Assembly (NCBI GenBank): GCA_951213105.1
Contig: OX578136.1
Coordinates: forward strand, 69,487,230-69,551,229
DNA: 64,000 nucleotides
DNA from: Amaurobius ferox
Lineage: Eukaryota; Arthropoda; Arachnida; Araneae; Amaurobiidae
Reading direction: 5' to 3'
Every line of letters starts with the position of its first letter. The first letter of the stretch is position 1. This document shows positions 47,087 to 58,703 of the stretch, one piece after another. The translations under genes were made by a program, and so were the position numbers. The notes below the pieces were generated by a model. It ran no database searches. It was not told where the DNA came from and was given only the letters and a program-made list of their open reading frames with translations.

Positions 47087-47527
47087 TATCTGCGTATCTG
47101 TGTATTATCTGTGTATCTAAATTCCGTGCCTATGCAATTACAATAGTTGTGATTTTAAATGATCCCTAAACTTTTATTATTTCTTCAACGAAGCCCAATT
47201 TTAACTTTTGCAGAATGCAAATATCTGAAGCGATTGTAAGGTGAGTTACATAAGAATTGCTGAATTTTTTTCACACAAATTACATAGCTCTGGCGTCTGG
47301 AATACAAGTTATATGAATGAACTATTCATTGATTTTGCATAGAGAATCAGATGATTTATATTTCGATACAGTTTTAAATATTTAAGTATAATAAAATACT
47401 GCAGTACTGTGATAATGTAAAATATATCACCACTAAATGTATTTCATTTTTAAAATTTTTAAATGAAATTGCATTTCAGTTGGAAAGTGTTTCATAATCA
47501 ATGCTTATGCATGATTGATCTTTCTTG
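45423..47527 (+). mobile_element. Family B long form with R2 core, intact layout
   Basis: 5' family B segment to about 45880 (ending CTCCAGAAAGAAAAAAGAGG). Then a ~1.2-kb core with the hairpin motif CTGATGTGGGCAGCACATG, the 46624-46685 hairpin and a CA microsatellite (47053-47083). From about 47120 it is family B 3' sequence to GATTGATCTTTCTTG. The terminal AACACTTTACAACATAGTTG is tandemly duplicated (45425-45466). The two 80-90-codon frames through the CA tract are repeat artefacts. Confidence 0.82.
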
Positions 47528-47886
47528 TTTTATTTTAATCTTTTTTTAGCAATAGTTTAAGCGATTTAATTTAAACATTAAAAATACTCGCATAAATAAT
47601 TACTTTCTACCTCGCGAAATCACTTTTTCGTTTTTATTTTCATGGCAAATTAATATTATTTTTCCTTTCCTTTATAGCATCACGCTCATATAATAATACG
47701 TGTTACTATTTTAAAGGATTAAAGTGCCATTGTATAAAAAACGACAAAAAGTGGTTTTAATATAATATATGTTGTGATTCTCTAAAAGTGTAGGAATGAG
47801 GCCAAATTTCTCACGCTCTTTTCCGGTAAATAACCAGTTAGTTTTTATCAATGTCATGTGTTTTAGCAATATTTCAAAGCAATTTA
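47528..47886. other. AT-rich spacer
   Basis: No gene. It ends in the TA (47885-47886) used as target by the element that follows. Confidence 0.5.
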
Positions 47887-48458
47887 CAGGATGATTAAAA
47901 AAATATGTGCAAAACTTTACGAGGTGGTAGTATACACCAAACCAAACATTTTTTGTCATAATTTACCGGGTCGGAAAGGAAACATAAAGGCGTTATAGGA
48001 CGATGGATTGAGCGAGGTGGTTTGTGGTTGGTCCCATAGCTTGGTCTCACAATTGCCCGATCTGCAGGGTTTTGTCTTCTTTTTATGGAGCTGTCTCAGG
48101 AATCTCGTCTATGACATTCTCCTTAAATCTGGAGAGGAATTCATCGTCAAGAATTTCAGCCACTGCTGCTGAAGTGCGCTACATGCCTGGTCTGTTCGAG
48201 AGAGTTCGTCCATCCCTCCATCGTCGTTCTGAGACGTGCATTCAGGTTGGCGATAGTTGCCTTGAGCCATTACTGTAATTATTGTTTATTAAATGTCATT
48301 TTATAACTTCTAAGTCATTCTTGTGTTTTCGCCCCACCTCAACGTTTTCACAATTAAGCGCCCTATGGCGCCTTCACGTCTCATTTCCGACCCGGTAAAA
48401 TATGGAGAAAAATGCTACAACCTTATAAAGTTTGGCCCATCTATTTTGAATCACCCTA
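47887..48458. mobile_element. MITE-like TIR element, copy 2 (complete)
   Basis: 572 bp flanked by TA. The left end CAGGATGATTAAAAAAAT and the reversed right end TAGGGTGATTCAAAATAG are inverted repeats extending ~110 bp inward with gaps (shared CAAACTTTA, TTTACCGGGTCGGAAA, AAGGCG). The interior shares its sequence with 60-540 but has no transposase motif. The 84-codon plus-strand frame (48024-48278) is not supported by the other copy. The first ~18 bases resemble the ends of the 6489-8406 transposon. Confidence 0.85.
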
Positions 48459-48840
48459 TATAAGGTATCAAATCTTTTATATAGTGTCAATTTCGACACG
48501 TATTATACGTATAAAATGATTTGCAATGAAAATTCTTTTCAAACTCGCTTCACCATTGGAATGGATTAATGTCAAGATCAAGAGTGTAAAACGACAGTTG
48601 AATGACAAGTTGTTGACAGAAAAGTTTAAACGGTGATAAGGGAGCTTATGCGTATAAAAATATTTTGTCCATTATCTGCAGCTGGATAATCTATGGTAAA
48701 ATTAATAGGCTTTATTTTGAGCTCCTTTATGTTCATATGAGATATCCAGTTTATGTTTGATAAATACTAAATGTCGGGTAGTATTCTGAAATAATATTTT
48801 GTGTATCATGAACCAAATAACTTCTTGATTTGGGAAGGGA
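48459..48840. other. Stretch without a gene
   Basis: Nothing recognised. Confidence 0.4.
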
Positions 48841-48965
48841 TAACCCAGACGTTAAGGTACGGGGATCGTGCCTGGAGGACCCACGTTTGATTCCCGACAC
48901 TGCCTTAAATCTATCACCATGTCTATGCAGAGTATGGACATATTAAATCTGTAAGTCCGTAAGTC
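48841..48965 (+). repeat. tRNA-derived SINE
   Basis: A-box-like TAACCCAGACGTTAAGG and B box GTTTGATTCCCGAC (~48889-48902), followed by a tail with CTATGCAGAGTATGGACATA and GTCCGTAAGTCC. The tail is shared with 51550-51600, which defines the SINE family. Confidence 0.6.
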
Positions 48966-49188
48966 CGCAAATATTTTTACAATAATTTTTGAGCTTGATT
49001 TTTGTAGTTGATATTGTTAATCACGTCTGTCCGGTTAATTCACTTTTTCACTTTTTAGATCCTCCAGAAACCCATTTGATGAGCTAGAAGTCAGAATATC
49101 TGCACACTTACAGCATCGATCACGAAACAGAGCCTGAGTGATCAGTTTTTATTAAATTTCTGAAAATGTGTATTCCTGGAAAAAAGCC

Positions 49189-49436
49189 TACTCGTTAATC
49201 TGGAAGACTCTGACTTTGCACATTTATAGTATAGACTACGGGGAAGAACGTACCTGATAATCCACAAGGCTCAGTCTTTGCACACTTATAGCATCAACTA
49301 AGAGGCAAAACTTATTCGATAATTTGGAAGGCTCGGTTTTTGAACACTTACAGTAACGACTACGGGACAGTACTTACCCGATAAACTGGAAGACTCAGTC
49401 GTTGCAGACTTATAATATCAACTACGGGACAAAACC
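49189..49436. repeat. 62-bp tandem repeat, four units
   Basis: Unit TACCCGATAATCTGGAAGAC / TCAGTCTTTGCACACTTATA / GTATCAACTACGGGACAAAA / CC. All four units are exactly 62 bp but diverged from each other by roughly a fifth. Decayed additional units precede it from about 49060. Confidence 0.92.
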
Positions 49437-50340
49437 AAATGGAGCCATATTTTTGATTAGAACAACTGCTTTCGATGCTAAGCTATATACATATGTAAAA
49501 TAAAATAACATATTTTGAAATAAATTTACAATCTAAAATTTTAAGATTATAATATATGTTTTTGACAAGTTTAAATACTAGTAATTGTATAATTTTCATA
49601 AAATCATTTTAAAACATATTTAAAATAATTATTCAATTATTCCAAAAACATGGTACGATAAATGTCTTAGATTAGAAATGCTTTTACTAAATAAAAAGTG
49701 CTACCGAAAATAAAAGATTAAAGCCCAATGTTTAAAATTAATGGCAATTATCGGTGACTACGCATGTTATTGAAAACAGCAAAAATGCTTTGATTTATAG
49801 TCGCATCTAATCAACGATCATAAATCAATTGGGCTCTTTTTCAGGTAGTCTTTAATTGCTAAAAAGCCATTTTTATCTGCAGTAACTAAAAAGATTGGGG
49901 CATTGGCGTTATCTCAAATTGGAGGTTATATTATCTGGTTTCGAGCATACTCCTTAGAAAAATGTTAATTAAAACCCTGAAATTTTTGAACTAGGGCTAC
50001 GTACATCATGTATTCAATAATTGACATATTTTCTAATATTTAGACAGAAAGTTATATGTATACATGATCTGCATTTTATGGAAACAACCTAAATATTAGG
50101 ATACATTTTGCATATCAAGAACATATGATATTTTAATTAAACTAAAATTACGTTACTGTATGATACTGTATAATTATGATATTGTGATTAAATTATGTAG
50201 TTTAATATAAGTTTTTTAAGAGCAGAATCATTTGGATTAAATACTACTAATATTCACAAATATTTTAAATAATGAGAAACGCCGAGTATATCTGCTGGCT
50301 GGGCACACAAATGCTAATCTTAAGAAGGGATTTAATGTTT
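49437..50340. other. AT-rich stretch without a gene
   Basis: The first ~60 bases share GATTAGAACAACTGC..CGATGCTAAGC with 38270-38320. Otherwise nothing seen. Confidence 0.45.
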
Positions 50341-51535
50341 TTAACATTTTACAACAAAGTTGAAAAGTGTTTATGACTTTGTTCATTCTGTCTGTCTGTC
50401 TGTCTGTCTGTCCGTTAGAAGAATAACTGCCGTAAAAATGACTTAATCAAAATGAAATTTTAGATTTGTTGTTCAGACGGTCTGTAGCACCTATGGGAAT
50501 ATAAATGAATATAATATCACCCAATTAGTTTTGGATTGAACCCGGGTTGAAAAAATGAAATACATTGAGCCCTATGGGACCTAATTTTTCAAACAGTTTT
50601 TAAGCGAATTTAAAATTCACAAATTGCTTCGAAATTTTTAGGTAATATTCAAATTATCCCATAAAATATATAAAAAAAAATTCAGCGAAATATATTCAGC
50701 AGTTTTTTAAATAAAAATTAAAATAATAATAACAATTCTTAAATGAAACGATCACGTGACCATGATATGAAAGTATCACGTGATCCACTTCAAAATGATA
50801 TATGGCATCCATCTTATTTCAAAATCGTGATTTTTAAAGTTGTTTTTATTTCTTATTGAGTGTTGTATCCGTCCTAAAACCACTTTATTTTGGTTTAAAT
50901 TCTGTGCATCTACATACTAAATCAACGCAATGACAATATATATGAGTTTAAATGCTCATCCAAATTTGATTATTTCTACAACGAAGCCTATTTCTCACTT
51001 ATGTAAAATGTAAACAGCAAAATATGTAGGATGAGTTGTATAGGAATTGCTGTATTTTTTTAACGCAAAAGAATTTAGCTCAAGGAGTCTGCATAGCTGA
51101 TATGAAAGAAATATTCATTGACTTTACCGAAAGAAGGACGATTTTTTGCGATGAAGTTTTAAGCATAGAGTTAAATTACTTGTAGCTCCATGGTCTTAAT
51201 TTTTAAATAAAATAAATTATTATAGTATTGTGATGAATGACATGAATGGGAAATTATTTATGAATGTAATGCTGCTTTTTTAGAGAGAGCCAGGCGTGTT
51301 ATTTTTTCTATGACGTCTTTTGAATGAATTTCAGTTGTTTTCGATGAAGTTTTTAAATATAATAAATTATCGTGGTATTATGATAATCCTAAAATTATTA
51401 CCGAGGAATGTATTGCATTTTAGGCATGTTTAAATAAAATTGCATTGAAGTTGGAAAGTGTTTCATAATCAATGCTTTTGTTTCATAATCAAGTGTCAAT
51501 GCAAGTGTTTCATAATCAAGTGTCTCATAATCAAT
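50341..51535 (+). mobile_element. Family B element, copy 8, with a multiplied 3' end
   Basis: Near-complete copy from TTAACATTTTACAACAAAGT. At its 3' end the subterminal GTGTTTCATAATCAA is repeated about four times (51461-51535) in place of the usual hairpin and terminus. Confidence 0.82.
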
Positions 51536-51770
51536 CACAACTGCCGCCTTGTTCATGCAGAGTACGATAACGTTAAACATGTGGGTCCGTAAGTCCCTCG
51601 GATGAGTTGGTGGTAGAGGAAGGAGGGTACGGTCCCTCTGGATGCCTCCCCTACTGGGTTCCCGTCAAAATTGGGTGGCATTTCCCGTCCGTCCAAATAG
51701 TTACCTTACACCTTTCCGGTAGGTCGGACGGTCTGGGTCTCAACAACAACAACTAACCATTATTATGATT
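51536..51770 (+). repeat. tRNA-derived SINE with extended body
   Basis: GCAGAGTACGATAACGTTAA and GGGTCCGTAAGTCC link it to the 48.9-kb SINE. GATGAGTTGGTGGTAGAGG is A-box-like, and TGGGTTCCCGTCAAAAT occupies the B-box position. The end reads CTTACACCTTTCCGGTAGGT and then an AAC-rich tail (CAACAACAACAAC). A truncated inverted copy of that end is at 30711-30752. Confidence 0.6.
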
Positions 51771-51852
51771 AACAAAATATACACTTTAGTTCTGATTACA
51801 GAGAGATAGATAACATCGTAAATAAGAGTTGTACAATCCAGACATTCAAAGA

Positions 51853-52110
51853 AAATCTGATTTGGGCAGTACATAACTTTCGTTCCTGACTCCATTTGTA
51901 CCAAAGTCTAATCAAAACCAGGATGATCCTCGACTGCCTGCTAAATCATGCGGAATATTGTTAATTAGTTCTCAAATTAGAGTAGATACATACATTGCCC
52001 TAACATACAGTGAGGTAGAAAGATACACACACATATTAGTGAGGTAGAAAGATACACACACACAAATATTTTTAACACGATTCCAATACTTTCCCTACAC
52101 ATTACCACAA
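51853..52110 (-). repeat. Family R2 repeat, short copy 5
   Basis: Starts with the hairpin motif AATCTGATTTGGGCAGTACA. It has the ACACAC core inside a tandem GTGAGGTAGAAAGATACACA pair and ends ACACGATTCCAATACTTT. Confidence 0.55.
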
Positions 52111-53825
52111 TTATCATCTATTGCAATTGGAATACTTTAACCATAATTACTCGATTAATAACTCATCTGTAAATTTTAATTAATTAACATCATATGCTTT
52201 TTAGCAATGAAAATTGTAAATTGTACATTGTGTCGCATGATGTACATTAGCTTGTTTCAAAAAATATATTTTTATTAAATGACATTTTAATAGCAATTAC
52301 ATAAACGCATGTTAATAGCAGATAAAAGGCTTACAGTCATGCTAAAGCCACGTTAATTAAATTCTCATTAGCAAAAATATCTTGAAACTCTTAAAATTAA
52401 TTAAATTTCCATTAACAGAAATATTTTTAATTTTTAATTTCAAAAGTTTTGGATAGTTACAAAACATAAATATAGATAAGTTTTACTTTACTTTTAGTCA
52501 ATAGTATTTAAATATAAAAATTAAAATCTTGTTTGACTATATTTACATGTTTTGCGTTAGAGTATAAGCAAACTGTTTAGTGTGACAACTGTGTGTGTAT
52601 GTGTGTACTTGTTTTTGTATCTATGTACGTTTGCATATGTGAGTTTTGGCATGTATTTATGTGTGTGAGAATACTTTGTAGTTATGTTTATTCGTGTGTG
52701 TGTATTTGTAAATTTATCATGGACGTTACCTGTGTACATTATGTGTGTGTATGTGCTATCGAAAATCTAAAAAAAAAGAAATAATAATATATATTTGATT
52801 GTATTGTGTAAGTGCTTGTTTTATATACAATTTTTGATTGATAAATGTTTGACCTCTCAAATATATCTTCAGACTAAAAACGCTTTAGGTCGATTTTGAA
52901 AATGATACACATTAATGAAAAATATATTTGACATTATAAATAGATCCCTGATTTACATGCAGTGTTTGGTAAAAAATAAGGCAACTATTTCAACATTTCT
53001 CGGCTCAAGTAGCTAAGATCAAATGTAAACATATTATTATAAAAGTTGAGATACTATATTATAATTTTAGTACATTGGTTTTAAAGAAAAATGTTTAAAA
53101 AAACACCCACTGTCTGAAATTTAAATTCATATTTAGTTTGTTCATTTAGCTTTAAATTGAACCATACATGTAAAAATGTAACCATAAATTTAACCGTAAA
53201 TCTGGGAAGCGTTATACTTTCGAATTCATTTATACATTCATAATTATAAAATGCATAGTAATGTTAATTTTGTATGTATTACAGATAAAATATTAATATT
53301 AGTTAAATATGAATAAATAATGTAATAAATACAGTCGTGTAACATGTTAATACATAACATAGTGAATGAAAATGAGTATGAAATGTGAATACAGTCATAG
53401 TAAATGTGAATTTCAAATTTCAAATGAATTTTGAATTTAGGTTGTAAAATATTAATTGGATCCTAGCTTTACATGCATTAATGCCTCAATAGACAGAACT
53501 TGGAATTTTAATTATAATCAGTTGTGATAACTATATATGTAACAACTAGAATGTAAGCATATTACGAGATAACAGGGAAACTCTTCACACTCTTTAACAA
53601 TTCAGTTGGCAGATTGTAATGAGTTTTATTTTGTTTAACACTGCTTATCATTTAATATTGATAATAACAGTCTTAATCAAAAAGCGCTGTACCGTTTTAG
53701 GTTCTGTCCCATGACCAATAATATGTGTGGAAATTTTAACTTTCTATGCTATTAGAGAGACATTGGGGGGTTGGGCTGGTGTTTTGACCCCGTCCCGCTA
53801 CTTGTGTCCGTTTTTGAAGGAGAAA
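52111..53825. other. AT-rich stretch with a GT-rich patch
   Basis: 52585-52760 is an imperfect GT/ATGT microsatellite that generates opposing spurious frames. 53765-53815 is a short GC-rich block immediately before a family B terminus. No gene recognised. Confidence 0.5.
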
Positions 53826-54797
53826 CAAAAAATATCAATCATGCAGAAAACATTGATTATGAAACACTTTCCAACTTCAATGCAATTTTATACAAACATC
53901 TTTAAAATGCAATACATTCCTCGGTAATACTTTTAATATTATTACAATACTATATTAATTTATTATATTTGAAAACTCCATCGAAGAAAATGAACTTCAT
54001 TCAAATGACGGCATTGAAATATAAATTGCCTGGTTTAAACATCTCTAAAATGCGATACATTCTTCGGTATTATTTTTAAAATTGTCATAACACTGCACTA
54101 AATTATTATATTTGAAAACTTCATCGAAAACGAATGAACTTTATTCAAATGACGTCATCGAAATATAAATCGCCTCTATATAAAAGCAACATTTCATTCA
54201 TAAACATTTTTCCAATCGTTTCATTCATCACAATACTATAATAATTTATTTTATTTAAAAATTTAAAAAATTGTTATCTACCATATTTATTTTAAAATAT
54301 GAAACCTTTCTCATATACAAAATAATTAAACTCTTGGAAAGATATTTATTATATAATATATCTATTTTTTCTTTTGAGGATATAACGAGAGTCAGAATTT
54401 AATTGCATTTGTTTTTCTCCTTATATTAAATAATTTTTATTTAAAAAACTGCCTAACATATTTTACTGAAATTTTTTTTATATATTTTATGGGATAATTT
54501 GAATATTTCCTAAAATTTTCGAAGCAATTTGTGAATTTTAAATTTGCTTAAAGAATGCTTGAAACATTAGGTCCCATATGGTTCAATGTATTTCATTTTT
54601 TCAACCCGGGTTAAAAAAAAGAATAATTGGGTGACATTATTCATTTGTATTCCCATAGGTCCCACAGAACGTCTGAAAAACATACTAAAATTTCATTCTG
54701 ATAAATTCATTTTTACGGCAGTTATCGTGCTAACGGACAGACAGACAGACAGAATGAACAAAGTCATAAACACTTTCAACTATGTTGTAAAGTGTTA
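53826..54797 (-). mobile_element. Family B element, copy 9 (internally rearranged)
   Basis: Terminal hairpin side 53826-54262, then ~150 bp (54266-54420) that corresponds to the boundary segment of the long form (GATATTTATTATATAATATA), then the 5' half to TATGTTGTAAAGTGTTAA. It looks like a long form that lost most of its R2 core. Confidence 0.78.
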
Positions 54798-55499
54798 AAT
54801 AAAAATATCATGTTCCAGCAGGTTCTCTTCCTTAGTGGATACTATATGCGTGTAAAATGCAATATGAGTTATACTATATATGTGAAAGATACTATATGAC
54901 ACTACTATGTCACCTGAATGGTGCTAGATGGTCTGGAAAGACTCAAAAACCCACATTTCTTTAGAATAACACTTTAAAAGTATTTATTTGATTACATTAT
55001 AAAGACGTTAAAATTCCATTGAAGCTAGAGCGATTTTGGATGTTAGACGTCCAGCATCAGTGGTAATAACGAAAATAGGGGGAGGATACATGGGATCTTA
55101 TACTCTGTCAAAAACCTCGAACAAAATTTGCATACGAGTTGCCAGATTACATGAAGGAAAAATTTGGATGAAAAACATATGATTATAAAATTCACGCAGT
55201 AGGAGTAAAATACAAATTGCAGTTTTAGCAGTCAAATTAACAGAATTAGGTGTCCAATAATTCAGAGAAATATTCAGACAAAATGCAAAAGTACCCATAT
55301 AACCCCTATTTCGCAATTGCCACTGATGATAGACGTCTGATGCCAGAGTGCCCGTTCGATTTAATGTGATTTTAAGTCCTTATTAATGTGACCAAATAAA
55401 TACTGTTATTATAAAATGGTATTATTTAAAATTCTAATGTTTTAGATATGCCATCATACATTTTAATGCCCAAATTTTCTTCTAACCTGGATCGTATTT
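54798..55499. other. Stretch without a gene
   Basis: Contains two similar short blocks (GACGTCCAGCATCAGTGGTA at ~55047 and GATAGACGTCTGATGCCAGA at ~55328). No coding assignment. Confidence 0.4.
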
Positions 55500-55750
55500 T
55501 AAAATTTGGCTCCATTAGATTCTTCTGGAGAGTCTAGAAACGCCTCTCAAAACTCTCCTATTCTCTTTACACTCCTAAGGGGAGCAGAAATTCAGAAATT
55601 ATTTCTGCTCCGTGGTATATTCTATAAGTATGCAAATATTCACCCTTTTAGGTGTCCAGGGCTGGAAGGGTGTGGAGGGTCGAAAATCCATCCTGCCCCG
55701 TGCTATGTTCTACAAGTTTGTAAATACTCAGTTCTTAAGGCCATCGGATG
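55500..55750. repeat. Family G dispersed repeat, copy 3, with ~85-bp tandem unit
   Basis: CTGCTCCGTGGTATATTCTA..AGTATGCAAATATTCA and CTGCCCCGTGCTATGTTCTA..AGTTTGTAAATACTCA are successive units. The family relates to 24870-25190 (TTGTTCTGTCCTATGGTTGA..AGTATGCAAAGATGTA). Confidence 0.55.
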
Positions 55751-56530
55751 ATTTCTGAAGGATGTTGAAAGCATTTCCATACCATATTATCATACAGTCA
55801 TCATATATATGTTTGAGTTTTAATGAGGTACTAGAAGAAATGCAAATATAGTTTGCTATTTGGTTGTTGTAAGCTGGTAGGATTTGATGGAAAAATCTCC
55901 TTAACAATTTCCGTGACGTTATTTTGGAATGTTCACGGCAAATAACATAAAGTAGATAATCCACTTTTATATTTCTGTACTTCTATTTTCTGTACGTTTA
56001 TACTTCTATCTATTTTTGTAAATTTTCACTCATTTTTCTAAAGATTCTGCACATTACCTATTTACCTACAATAAGCATACGTTCTAAATATAACTATAGT
56101 TCAATAGATTTGAATAAACCGTCTTTTTTTTATAAATGCTTTCTTCAATTAAGTTTTTTTATGACAGGAAGCAAGTAAGGAAGGGAGAATATATCCGTGA
56201 ATCAGGTAGAGTTGTTTTTGGTGTTTTGATCAAAGTCTTCATGCTGCATTGAATATGTTGAGTGTGCTTTAGTAACTAGATAGTCCGATTTATATGTTTC
56301 TTTATGAAAAGGTGAAAATTTAGATAAGCCCATAACGGTTACAGGTTTTTAGCATTAAAGATTAAAGTCTAGATTTTGCGATGCACTTTTTATGATACAG
56401 CCTAAGCCGTATGAATTTTGCTTCGTGAAATCACTGAATTATTTCCAATTGCATTTATACTTGCTGTATTTATTTCAAAATGTTTTAATCAAAACCAATC
56501 GAAATATATAGCACAGTGTATTTAATTCAT
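55751..56530. other. AT-rich stretch without a gene
   Basis: Nothing recognised. Confidence 0.4.
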
Positions 56531-56668
56531 TTTTACTTTCCTTATATACATAATGTAAAAGGGAAGTATTGTGACGGGGTTGGAAATTCGAATTCGAGTT
56601 TTCGACGGGAGAGTACGTTTCAAGCATCCCTGATCACGAATCAAACATTTTTGAAGCGATGTCTGTGT

Positions 56669-56747
<79 letters not shown>

Positions 56748-57547
56748 AGTGAGTCTGTGGAGACGATAACTGACGAACGAATGAACCGATTCGAACGAAA
56801 TTTGGTACAAAAGTCACAATCCGTAGACACTGGAAGCCTATTGTTTTTATACGTAATCGAGTGTTTAGAACTTTCCTAAATTCTCGAGTGAAATTTTGAA
56901 AATATCGTCAAAAATCAAAACCGCTAATAAAGTTATGCAGATAGACACTTCTTATGTAAATTTTCATTAGAAAACGATTGACATAAATTTTAGAACGCTA
57001 ACATAAACCGCTCTCGAGATATTACACATTTTTCAAAAAAATGATCGAAAAGATATATAAAATAAAAAAAAATATTTCCTATTGAGAAAAATGTTCACTT
57101 TTCATATGTAATACCATGCAATAAATTTGGTGACATTATTCTCGTGGATCTAGCTCGTTCCATTCATGTAAAAAAATACTTTGTGCAATATTTTTGCAGT
57201 TGCAAGCCAATAGTCATTTATCTGTTTTAAGCATTACTTATTTCTTCGTCCATAACGCTTGGCGATATTTTGGCGACGAATTTGGTGGAATGTCACCAAC
57301 TTGGCGACTTTTTTAAATGTTGCTGAATTAACGAAAATCTCGCCAAATGGATAAAAATGACGCTAAATCAATGACGACTCATTGATGATGACGACATGGA
57401 AAATGACGACTCATTGACGAAAATGCAATTTCTTTTGGAAAGAATATAAATAACTACTATAAAAATAATCTATTGTTTTTACTGTGAAAGTAGTAAATTC
57501 ATTGCATTATATAAGGAAAGTCATGTGCTGCCCACATCAGATTTTTT
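56531..57547 (+). repeat. Family R1 repeat with (GT)n core, complete copy
   Basis: From TTTTACTTTCCTTATATACA to GTGCTGCCCACATCAGATTT. Carries TGACGGGG, AATTCGAATTCGAGTTTTCG, AAGCATCCCTGATCACG, a (GT)n tract of about 40 dinucleotides (56659-56747) and GAGTCTGTGGAGACGATAAC. A GGCGA-rich module lies at 57250-57345, then the terminal hairpin motif. All overlapping frames are microsatellite artefacts. Confidence 0.7.
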
Positions 57548-58703
57548 AAAAAAGTATCTTGCAATAAGATTTTATCTTTTTACTGTAACAACTACTGAAG
57601 TTATCTTAAAAACTTTATTATACTAACTTGTATATTTTATAAAACCTTTGCATATATTATATAATTATTTTCCCAAAAATTTCATCACAAAATAGAAATT
57701 AAAACACTTCTATACACACAAAAAATGCAGCAATTTCGAAATAAACGAAGGAGATTAACAACCTTCTTAAAGGATCAAATTATCCAGTGCCCCATTAAGT
57801 ACTTTTAAGGTTTTCCCCCCTAAATTGTTCTAGATAATTAATTGCTATATAAGCTATAAAATTTGGTTCATTTCTCTTTAATTGCAGAAAAATTAAATTA
57901 TATAAAAGAACATTTAAGATTTAATTTTAAAGAGTGAAGATTTAATTAATATTTTTATAATTATCATAAATGCATTCATAAGCACAATATTTCTTTTTAA
58001 ACGTTTAAAATGTCAGCGTAAGTTACATACGTTTATAAGTCACATAGTTAACTCATTTCGTTAAAATTTGAAGTATACTTTAATAGATAGAGATGAAACA
58101 TATAAAAGCTGCACAACCAAGCAGATATATATACAACAACATACAGAGAAACACGGAAGATCTTTACATTAAAAATATATGATTCGTAATTAGCAAAAAT
58201 CGGATCAAAACTCAGTTTTTAATTTCATCTCCATTAAAATAGTTTCCCGACTCTATTAGATAAATTCATCGAAAGATGAGCATAAAATTAAAATAAGTAG
58301 CAGGTATCCTTAAATAGGTTAACTTTGGCGATACATATATCGAAACATCGTCAACTTGGCGACGTTTTTAATATGTTGCTAAATTGACGAAATTGTCGCC
58401 AAATCGGCAAGAATAACGCTTTTTTAACGGAAATGATCCTTAAAATGATGAGATTCAATATTTTCTAATAATTAAAATCCTTCAACGTACGAACTATATT
58501 GCTTAGTGGTTGTGAACATTTTAATTACCAGGTTAGATTTGTGTTAGATCAAAATAGTTTTATACATTTCCATCTAGAAAAGCGCAAAATGTTAATGAAC
58601 AATTAATTAATCATTAAAAATATTGTTCCCTGGACTTTCTACACCATTAGCTTGCTGTGATAGATGTGAGGTCATTGCATTATGTAGCGAAAGTCAGATT
58701 TTT
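57548..58703. other. AT-rich stretch with an isolated GGCGAC module
   Basis: 58325-58425 repeats the TTTGGCGA / AACTTGGCGACGTTTTTAA / GTCGCCAAAT motifs seen inside R1 and Helitron 1. No gene. Confidence 0.5.

Noticed and set aside
46818..47169. Opposing ~90-codon frames resembling the pair at 42943-43246
   Set aside because: Conserved only because both lie in copies of the same repeat core. One runs through a CA microsatellite.
56516..56879. Cys/Val- or Thr/His-rich proteins from long open frames
   Set aside because: They are translations of the GT/CA microsatellite on both strands.
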